Shown piece after piece: positions 1-5,118 of a stretch of DNA of 9,401 bases (the stretch's first letter is position 1; each line of letters starts with the position of its first letter). The position numbers and the translations under genes are program-made. Source of the DNA: Bordetella parapertussis (GTDB lineage Bacteria; Pseudomonadota; Gammaproteobacteria; Burkholderiales; Burkholderiaceae_C). The notes below the pieces were generated by a model that saw only the letters and a program-made list of their open reading frames with translations, was not told the origin of the DNA and made no database searches. Location of the stretch: positions 1 to 9,401 of the forward strand of contig CAMDJS010000077.1 in the NCBI GenBank assembly GCA_945900685.1. Reading direction: 5' to 3'.

Positions 1-198
1 GACAATATCGCGGCCAGCATCGGTGAAGAACGCGACACCATCGAAGATGTGATCGAACCGTTTTTGATTCAACAAGGTTTTTTGCAACGCACGCCGCGCG
101 GTCGGATTGCGACCTTGGCGGCTTACCGGCATCTTGGTGTCACGGCTCCAGCAGCTACACAAAATGCCGCCGGTTTGTTCGGCACTGAAGCCGAATAA
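1..198 (+). CDS. ruvB: Holliday junction branch-migration helicase RuvB, C-terminal end (partial)
   Basis: This is the last 65 codons of RuvB, the hexameric AAA+ motor that, with RuvA, drives branch migration of Holliday junctions in recombinational repair; it acts in the cytoplasm on DNA. The reading frame is open from the first base of the window and ends at TAA 196-198. The visible part is the winged-helix DNA-binding domain. The stretch around [20 protein letters not shown], followed by the basic RTPRGR turn, is the characteristic RuvB C-terminal signature, and the AYRHLG segment after it is also typical. The ATPase domains lie upstream, outside the window. A short variable tail ends in GLFGTEAE. 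The next gene runs in the opposite direction and its stop lies 4 bases downstream, so the two converge with almost no spacer. Identification is secure; only completeness of the upstream part cannot be judged. Confidence 0.95.
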   Translation, partial: DNIAASIGEERDTIEDVIEPFLIQQGFLQRTPRGRIATLAAYRHLGVTAPAATQNAAGLFGTEAE

Positions 199-202
199 AA
201 AA

Positions 203-844
203 TCAGGTACTGCTTTCCTCGCGCGCGCCAGTGTCTAAATGACGCTCGTCCGCCCAGCCCACCAATTGCAAACCTTGCGGCGTCCATAGCAAGCGATTGA
301 TGGCGGTATTGCGCAAACCCCAGCTGCGCGCCACTTGTAAATCTTGACCGGTGGCGATGCGGTACAAAATATCCAGCACGCCACCGTGCGTGACCAACGC
401 AATTTGCTCGCCCCGGTGCTGACTGGCAATTTCATTCACCATCTGCTTGACGCGTTCGTGCAGCATCACCAGGCTTTCGCCGCCGCTCTTAGGGGTCCAG
501 TGTGGATCACGGTCGCGCCACAGTGAGGCATCTTCAGTGTGTGCGGTTTGAATCTCATCCCAAGTCTGGCCTTCAAAAAAACCGTAATGCCGCTCTCGCA
601 AAGCAATGACTTGCTTGACTTCGTGTTGATGTAGCGCAGCAATCTGTTGCGCTGTCACCCATGCCCGGCTTAAATCGCTGGCGTAAACAGCGTGTACCTC
701 TTCGTCAGCCAGCGCCTTGGCCACTTGGCTTGCCTGCCATTGACCTTGGGCGTTCAGTGATATGTCGATTTGTCCCTGAATGCGCGTGGCTACGTTCCAG
801 TCTGTTTCGCCATGTCGAATGGCCAGTATGCGTGTGGTTTCCAT
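203..844 (-). CDS. Histidine phosphatase family protein (phosphoglycerate mutase-like)
   Basis: This is a 213-residue cytoplasmic enzyme of the histidine phosphatase (branch 1) superfamily, which transfers or hydrolyses phosphate through a phospho-histidine. The N-terminal RHGETDWN motif gives the nucleophile His11 next to Arg10. ASDLSRA (about 55-61) supplies a second conserved arginine, Arg60. ALRERHYGFFEGQTW (81-95) contains the usual acid/base glutamate, Glu84, and VTHGG (151-155) gives the second active-site histidine, His153. At this length it fits the GpmB/CobC-like small phosphatases better than the 2,3-bisphosphoglycerate-dependent mutase GpmA, which is longer; the substrate cannot be told from sequence. 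I start it at the ATG at 844. An in-frame TTG at 877 would add 11 residues before the strand that leads into RHGE, which is unlikely. It converges on ruvB and diverges from the tetR gene. Family call is firm, substrate unknown. Confidence 0.9.
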   Translation of the reverse strand: METTRILAIRHGETDWNVATRIQGQIDISLNAQGQWQASQVAKALADEEVHAVYASDLSRAWVTAQQIAALHQHEVKQVIALRERHYGFFEGQTWDEIQTAHTEDASLWRDRDPHWTPKSGGESLVMLHERVKQMVNEIASQHRGEQIALVTHGGVLDILYRIATGQDLQVARSWGLRNTAINRLLWTPQGLQLVGWADERHLDTGAREESST

Positions 845-884
845 CCCAAGAGTGTATTCAAACCCTGTGACAAACAAGGGAAAT

Positions 885-908
885 AAAATAGCACGACCGT
901 TCTTTTTT
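885..908. promoter_or_regulatory. Palindromic candidate operator for the adjacent TetR regulator
   Basis: A 24-base imperfect inverted repeat lies 14 bases before the tetR start codon. Its core is ACG-AC-CGT (893-900), perfect over three base pairs each side of a two-base centre. It extends outward through G891/C902, A890/T903 and an A-run (885-888) facing a T-run (905-908). Counting the whole 24 bases, 9 of 12 pairs match; the mismatches are the centre, 892/901 and 889/904. Size and symmetry suit a TetR dimer, and TetR-family proteins usually bind palindromes beside their own gene. I found no second copy elsewhere in the window. That it is bound by the neighbouring protein is inference. Confidence 0.5.
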
Positions 909-916
909 GATAGACT
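908..916 (+). promoter_or_regulatory. Possible extended -10 element for the tetR/acyl-CoA dehydrogenase transcript
   Basis: The bases TGATAGACT fit the extended -10 pattern TGnTAnnnT, with TAGACT matching TATAAT at four of six positions. No convincing -35 box is seen at the usual distance, which is tolerated in extended -10 promoters. Transcription would then begin close to 922-923, which is the ATG itself, so the mRNA might be leaderless or nearly so. This agrees with the absence of a Shine-Dalgarno sequence before the start codon. The palindrome at 885-908 would lie directly over the spacer and -35 region, a standard repressor position. The call is weak on sequence alone. Confidence 0.3.
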
Positions 917-922
917 GCGCGC

Positions 923-1585
923 ATGTCACATTCCATACCTGTTCAAAAAGACGCTGACAAACAGATGTCGCGTCAGAGATTGCTGCACAAAGGTCAGCAA
1001 ACCAAAGCGGCCATCGTGGAAGCAGCGCTGGGACTCGCCACCCAAATCGGTCTTGAAGGTTTGAGTATTGGTGCTTTGGCTGAAGTCATGGCCATGAGCA
1101 AGTCCGGTGTGTTTGCGCATTTCGGCTCGCGTGAAGAATTGCAAATTTCTGTCATCCGCGAGTACCACCACCGGTTTGAACAAGAAGTTTTTTTCCCTGC
1201 CATTCAATTACCGCGTGGCTTGCCGCGTCTACAAGCACTGTTTATCAACTGGATGGCAAGAACCAGTGCAGAAATTGACTCAGGTTGTTTGTACATCAGC
1301 GGAGCGGCAGAGTTTGACGACAGACCGGGACCGGTGCGTGACGCACTGGCCAGCTCGGTCAAAACCTGGTTAACTGCTTTGCACCGATCGGTGTTGCAAG
1401 CGCGCGATGAAAAGCATTTGTCTGCTGAAACGGATGCCACACAAATGTCTTTTGAGATACATGGTTTGATTTTGGCTTTGCATTACGAAGCGCGGTTTTT
1501 GAAGTCCTCCAAAAGTTTGAACCGCGCCAAACAGGGTTTTGAACATATTCTTCAGCGTTACGGCGCCAACTCATTGAAAGACTGA
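923..1585 (+). CDS. TetR/AcrR-family transcriptional regulator of acyl-CoA metabolism genes
   Basis: This 220-residue protein is a TetR-family repressor, a cytoplasmic DNA-binding dimer released by a small ligand. The N-terminal TetR DNA-binding domain runs from about residue 28 to 76. It contains the classic helix-turn-helix LSIGALAEVMAMSKSGVFAHF followed by GSREEL. The rest is the all-helical ligand and dimer domain, including GCLYISGAAEFDDRPGPVRD (about 120-139). The acyl-CoA dehydrogenase gene starts one base after its stop, so the two are surely co-transcribed. This suggests that the ligand is a fatty acid or acyl-CoA, as in the FadR/PsrA/FadP type of TetR regulators, but the ligand is inferred. 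The start at ATG 923 lacks a Shine-Dalgarno sequence. A later in-frame ATG at 965 would remove 14 poorly conserved-looking residues and cannot be excluded. A palindrome just upstream is a likely self-operator. Family call firm, ligand unknown. Confidence 0.92.
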   Translation: MSHSIPVQKDADKQMSRQRLLHKGQQTKAAIVEAALGLATQIGLEGLSIGALAEVMAMSKSGVFAHFGSREELQISVIREYHHRFEQEVFFPAIQLPRGLPRLQALFINWMARTSAEIDSGCLYISGAAEFDDRPGPVRDALASSVKTWLTALHRSVLQARDEKHLSAETDATQMSFEIHGLILALHYEARFLKSSKSLNRAKQGFEHILQRYGANSLKD

Positions 1586-1586
1586 A

Positions 1587-3383
1587 ATGCCTATTTACAA
1601 CCCGCCATTGCGCGACATGCAATTTGTTTTGAACGAAGTGCTTGATGTGCCCGCCCAACTCAGCCAACTCCCCGCACATGCAGAACTCGACAGCGACACC
1701 ATCGCCGCCATCTTGGAAGAGGGCGGTAAATTTGCAAGCGAAGTTTTGTTGCCTCTCAACAGTGTGGGTGACAGACAAGGCTGTACTTTGGACACGCAAA
1801 CACATGAGGTGAGCACGCCGCAAGGCTTCAAGCAAGCCTTTGAAAAATATGTGGAAGGCGGGTGGCCTGCACTCAGTTGCGATCCAGCATTTGGTGGTCA
1901 AGGCTTGCCCTTGGTGGTGAATCAGTGTTTTTACGAAATGCTCAACAGTGCCAATCAGGCGTGGACCATGTACCCCGGCTTGACGCATGGCGCTTACGAA
2001 TGTTTGCATGCACACGGCACTGAGGAACAGAAAAAACTTTACCTACCCAAACTAACCAACGGCGAATGGACCGGCACCATGTGTTTGACCGAAGCACATT
2101 GCGGAACAGACCTGGGTTTGCTGCGCACCAAAGCAGAACCGCAGGCCGACGGCAGTTACAGACTCACCGGCAACAAAATTTTCATCAGTGCCGGTGAGCA
2201 CGACTTTGTCAGCAATATCGTGCATTTGGTGCTGGCACGCTTGCCGGATGCGCCTACCGGCAGCAAAGGTATCAGCTTGTTTGTGGTGCCCAAATTCATG
2301 GTGAACGCAGATGGCACCTTGGGTCAACGCAATGGTATTTTTTGCGGTGGTCTGGAACACAAAATGGGCATACACGGCAACGCTACTTGCCAGATGGTGC
2401 TGGATGGCGCGGTCGGCACTTTGGTGGGGCAACCGCACAAAGGATTGGCAGCCATGTTCGTGATGATGAATGCCGCCCGTATCGGCGTGGGCATGCAGTC
2501 ATTGGGGCTGACTGAAGTGGCTTACCAAAATGCATTGGCCTATGCCAAAGAGCGGATTCAATCGCGCAGTTTGTCCGGCATTAAAAACCCGTCTCAACCA
2601 GCAGACAGCATATTGGTGCACCCGGACGTGAGAAAAATGTTACTCACTGCCAAGGCCTATGCGGAAGGTGGTCGGGCATTGAATTTGTATTGCGCTTTGT
2701 TGATCGACCAGGAGTTGAACCATCCTGATGAAACTGTGCGCAAAGACGCCGCAGAAATGGTGGCCATGCTCACGCCGATCGTCAAAGCGTTCATCACCGA
2801 TAACGGTTGGATTGCCACTTCATCATGTTTGCAAGTACTGGGTGGTCACGGCTTCATCAGCGAATGGGGGATGGAGCAATATGTGCGCGACGCCCGCATC
2901 AACATGATTTACGAAGGCACCAACACCATCCAAAGCTTGGACTTGCTGGGCCGCAAAGTCTTGGGCAACCAAGGCGCAACGCTGAAAAAATTTGGCAAAT
3001 TGATCGCGCAACTGGTGGCTGAAGAAACTGACAATGAAGACATGGCAGTTTTCACTCAACCGTTGGCGAAACTCGGCCAGCAAATGACAGCATTCACTGG
3101 CGAAATCGGCATGAAAGCCATGGCCAATGCGGATGAAGTTGGAGCTGCTTCAGTGGACTATCTGCGCGTCACCGGTCATTTGGTGTTCGGTTATTTCTGG
3201 GCTCGCATGGCGCAAGTGGCATTCAAAAAAATGGCATCAGGCAGCAACGATCCGTTTTACAAAGCCAAAATTCAAACAGCACGTTTTTACTATTCCAGGT
3301 TGTTCCCCGAAACCGCGTCTTTGATGTTGACTGCACGATCCGGCAGCGATGTATTGATGGACACTGCAGAAGTGTTTTCTTAA
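1587..3383 (+). CDS. Acyl-CoA dehydrogenase, long form with C-terminal extension domain
   Basis: This 598-residue FAD enzyme oxidises an acyl-CoA to the trans-2-enoyl-CoA, the first step of beta-oxidation, passing electrons to electron-transfer flavoprotein. The order is: a short N-terminal extension typical of the long bacterial subfamily (about 1-35), the helical N domain, the beta middle domain with MCLTEAHCGTDLG beginning at residue 165, and the helical C domain. The motif MIYEGTNTIQ places the catalytic glutamate at Glu443, the position used in medium-chain dehydrogenases. After about residue 460 comes an extra helical domain of the kind found in the ~600-residue FadE5/DmdC-like enzymes, which separates it from ordinary ~380-residue dehydrogenases. 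Chain-length preference cannot be read from sequence; enzymes of this subfamily include medium/long-chain and methylmercaptopropionyl-CoA dehydrogenases. It starts one base after tetR with a weak GAAAG site upstream. The protein looks intact with all expected motifs. Confidence 0.95.
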   Translation: MPIYNPPLRDMQFVLNEVLDVPAQLSQLPAHAELDSDTIAAILEEGGKFASEVLLPLNSVGDRQGCTLDTQTHEVSTPQGFKQAFEKYVEGGWPALSCDPAFGGQGLPLVVNQCFYEMLNSANQAWTMYPGLTHGAYECLHAHGTEEQKKLYLPKLTNGEWTGTMCLTEAHCGTDLGLLRTKAEPQADGSYRLTGNKIFISAGEHDFVSNIVHLVLARLPDAPTGSKGISLFVVPKFMVNADGTLGQRNGIFCGGLEHKMGIHGNATCQMVLDGAVGTLVGQPHKGLAAMFVMMNAARIGVGMQSLGLTEVAYQNALAYAKERIQSRSLSGIKNPSQPADSILVHPDVRKMLLTAKAYAEGGRALNLYCALLIDQELNHPDETVRKDAAEMVAMLTPIVKAFITDNGWIATSSCLQVLGGHGFISEWGMEQYVRDARINMIYEGTNTIQSLDLLGRKVLGNQGATLKKFGKLIAQLVAEETDNEDMAVFTQPLAKLGQQMTAFTGEIGMKAMANADEVGAASVDYLRVTGHLVFGYFWARMAQVAFKKMASGSNDPFYKAKIQTARFYYSRLFPETASLMLTARSGSDVLMDTAEVFS

Positions 3384-3422
3384 TTTGGCATTCACACTCA
3401 ACCCACTACGGAGATACCCATC

Positions 3423-3863
3423 ATGAAAAAAATCATCAGTTTGTTAGCTGTTTTCATCAGCCTTGGTGCAAGTGCGCAAATGACCCCCGTCGGTGTATGG
3501 CACACCATAGATGACGAAACCAAGCAACCCAAAGGCGAAGTTCGCATCACCGAGAACAATGGCGTGCTCAGCGGCGTCGTGGGTCGCGCCTTAAAGGAAG
3601 ACCCCAAAGCCAAAACCGTGTGCGATTTATGCACCGATGACCGCAAAGACCAAAAGATCATTGGCATGGAAATCATCCGCAACCTCACCCGAGAAGGCAA
3701 GGACACGGATTACACTTGGGCTGGCAAAGGAACCATTTTGGATCCCAATAACGGCAAAGTGTATGACGTGAAGATGGTGCCTATGGATGGCGGCAAGCGA
3801 TTGCAGGTGCGCGGTTATATTGGCTTTCTTTACAGAACCCAATTTTGGACCCGGGCCGAATAA
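3423..3863 (+). CDS. Secreted DUF2147 family protein
   Basis: This is a 146-residue protein of the DUF2147 family, whose biochemical role is not known to me. An N-terminal Sec signal peptide is clear: two lysines, a hydrophobic stretch (residues 4-16) and an ASA-Q cleavage site after residue 18, leaving about 128 residues in the periplasm. The mature protein begins with VGVWHTIDDETKQPKGEVRI, the usual DUF2147 opening, and is rich in beta strands, consistent with a small barrel. A CDLC pair (Cys67, Cys70) could form a disulfide or bind metal. The segment from GKVYDVKM to GYIGFLYRTQFWTR is the conserved C-terminal core. A good GGAG ribosome site at 3410-3413 supports the start. It sits 39 bases after the acyl-CoA dehydrogenase gene and 33 bases before the crotonase gene, so it is probably in the same operon, although it is the only exported product there. 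Family call is good; function open. Confidence 0.88.
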   Translation: MKKIISLLAVFISLGASAQMTPVGVWHTIDDETKQPKGEVRITENNGVLSGVVGRALKEDPKAKTVCDLCTDDRKDQKIIGMEIIRNLTREGKDTDYTWAGKGTILDPNNGKVYDVKMVPMDGGKRLQVRGYIGFLYRTQFWTRAE

Positions 3864-3896
3864 ACACAAGCAGACAAAACGTTTTTTGAAAATATC

Positions 3897-4655
3897 ATGA
3901 CCTCTATATTGCAAAACCTCGAGCACGGCGTGTTGACCTTGACCATCAACCGGGTGGATAAGAAAAACGCTTTGACTGCTGACATGTATGCTGCTTTGGC
4001 GACTCACTTGTTACAAGCAACGGATGCTAACGATGTGCGCGTGGTGTTGATACAAGGTCATGAAACGGTGTTCAGCGCAGGCAACGACATCGCGGATTTT
4101 TTGCAGCAACCACCCGCGAATGCCAATTCGCCGGTGTCGCTTTTTTTGCGCGGTATTGCCACGTTCCCCAAGCCCTTGATCGCTTCGGTTTGCGGCCCGG
4201 CGGTCGGTGTAGGCACCACCATGTTGTTGCATTGTGATCTGGTGTACGCAGGGGATAACGCCGCATTTTCCATGCCGTTTGTCAATCTGGGTTTGTGTCC
4301 CGAGGCGGCCTCTAGTTTGCTGGCTGTGCAACTCATGGGTTACCAACGCGCTGCCGAGGCTTTGCTTTTGGGTGAGCCTTTTCTGGTCGAAGCCGCCTTG
4401 GAGTTGGGCCTGATCAGTCGGGTATTGCCACCGGCCGAGGTGAATGCGTATGCGCAGTCACAGGCGCAAAAAATGGCGCGCAAACCGCTGGCCTCATTGA
4501 TGGAGACCAAGCGTTTGATGAAATCCGCTCGTACACCTGCAGTGCTGTCTCAAATGGATGAAGAGGCCGCTGTTTTCTCAAGGATGTTGAAAGAACCTGC
4601 GGCGGTGGAAGCCTTCAGCGCTTTCATGGAAAAGCGCAAACCGGTTTTTAACTGA
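3897..4655 (+). CDS. Crotonase-fold enzyme, probably delta3,delta2-enoyl-CoA isomerase-like
   Basis: This 252-residue cytoplasmic protein belongs to the enoyl-CoA hydratase/isomerase superfamily. FSAGNDIADF (about 59-68) and GPAVGVGTT (100-108) form the CoA-binding and oxyanion-hole region. The two catalytic glutamates of classical enoyl-CoA hydratase are absent: by alignment of LLHCD and AAFSMPF with the rat enzyme, their places are Thr108 and Phe128. Instead LGLCPEAASS provides Glu136, at the place of the single catalytic glutamate of the ECI/PECI isomerases, which share the pattern TPF..LG..PE..SS. I therefore favour isomerisation of 3-enoyl-CoA to 2-enoyl-CoA, the step needed for unsaturated fatty acids, over hydration; automated annotation would probably say enoyl-CoA hydratase. 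The C-terminal helices (about 190-252) are normal in length. No strong Shine-Dalgarno site precedes the ATG. It follows the DUF2147 gene, and its stop codon abuts the stop of the opposing thioesterase gene. Confidence 0.85.
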   Translation: MTSILQNLEHGVLTLTINRVDKKNALTADMYAALATHLLQATDANDVRVVLIQGHETVFSAGNDIADFLQQPPANANSPVSLFLRGIATFPKPLIASVCGPAVGVGTTMLLHCDLVYAGDNAAFSMPFVNLGLCPEAASSLLAVQLMGYQRAAEALLLGEPFLVEAALELGLISRVLPPAEVNAYAQSQAQKMARKPLASLMETKRLMKSARTPAVLSQMDEEAAVFSRMLKEPAAVEAFSAFMEKRKPVFN

Positions 4656-4672
4656 TCAGATGTCTTTGCGCT
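4633..4672. repeat. Inverted repeat spanning a tail-to-tail gene junction
   Basis: AGCGCAAA (4633-4640) and TTTGCGCT (4665-4672) are perfect reverse complements, 8 bases each, around a 24-base interval. In the middle lies the 8-base palindrome CTGATCAG (4652-4659), which contains both stop codons, TGA on the plus strand and TCA (TGA read on the minus strand). An AACCGGTT palindrome followed by T residues also falls inside. The arrangement could fold in transcripts from either side and so might act as a bidirectional terminator, but it lacks the GC-rich short-loop hairpin of a standard intrinsic terminator. The repeat is seen directly; the function is a guess. Confidence 0.4.
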
Positions 4673-5084
4673 GAACCGGTTTGGGTTTGCCGTTTGAATC
4701 GATGGCCACATAAGTCAGATTGGCCTCGGTTACTTTCAAATAAACACCTTGCATACTGAAGCGCTCTGCGAACACCTCTACTTTGACGGTGATCGAGGTG
4801 TTGCCTACGCGCGTGATTGAACTGAAAAAACTCAGTATGTCGCCCACCTTGACCGGTTGCTTGAAAATGAATTCATTGACTGCGACGGTCGCTATGCGTC
4901 CGTTCACATAGCGGGCCGGTAAGACAGCGCCTGCCAAGTCCACCTGCGCCATGACCCAACCGCCAAAAATATCACCACTTTGGTTGCAGTCGGCCGGCAT
5001 CGGAATGACTTTGAGCACCAATTCGGCATCGTTAGGCAGGCTTTTGACTGTGTAGCGGGAATCTTTGGTGTCGGTCACAGGCAC
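4656..5084 (-). CDS. yciA: YciA-type hotdog acyl-CoA thioesterase
   Basis: This 142-residue protein hydrolyses acyl-CoA to the free acid and CoA; YciA enzymes have broad chain-length range and act in the cytoplasm as hotdog-fold oligomers. The family signature is clear: VIPMPADCNQSGDIFGGWVM (about 26-45) with the catalytic aspartate at Asp38. It is followed by the central helix region AQVDLAGAVLPARYV and then the strands GRIATVAVNEFIFKQPVKVG and SSITRVGNTSITVKVEVF, ending in ATEANLTY-like KVTEANLTYVAID. The length is normal for the family. It starts with GTG at 5084; an in-frame stop lies 18 bases upstream and a second GTG lies two codons inside, so the start is uncertain by a few residues only. 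No clear Shine-Dalgarno site is seen. It converges on the isomerase-like gene without any spacer, and diverges from the ABC transporter gene over 34 bases. A role in relieving acyl-CoA build-up beside a beta-oxidation cluster is plausible. Confidence 0.92.
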   Translation of the reverse strand: MPVTDTKDSRYTVKSLPNDAELVLKVIPMPADCNQSGDIFGGWVMAQVDLAGAVLPARYVNGRIATVAVNEFIFKQPVKVGDILSFFSSITRVGNTSITVKVEVFAERFSMQGVYLKVTEANLTYVAIDSNGKPKPVQRKDI

Positions 5085-5118
5085 AATCCAAGGAGTTATT
5101 TAACCGGTATTGTGCTTT

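Noticed and set aside
203..877. Longer form of the histidine phosphatase starting with TTG at 877.
   Set aside because: The added 11 residues precede the conserved first strand and RHGE motif, while the internal ATG at 844 gives the usual N-terminus.
863..880. CCCT...AGGG inverted repeat in the phosphatase/tetR gap, considered as another operator.
   Set aside because: Only four outer base pairs match; the interior does not, so it is well within chance.
1359..2015. A 218-codon open frame on the minus strand across the tetR/acyl-CoA dehydrogenase junction.
   Set aside because: It lies wholly antisense to two well-recognised genes, its translation shows no family motif, and it is rich in Cys/His/Gln as expected from a shadow frame.
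3876..3885. AAAACGTTTT palindrome before the isomerase-like gene, considered as a second TetR operator.
   Set aside because: It lacks the two-base-centred ACG-N2-CGT core of the 885-908 site and is too short and A/T-rich to mean much.
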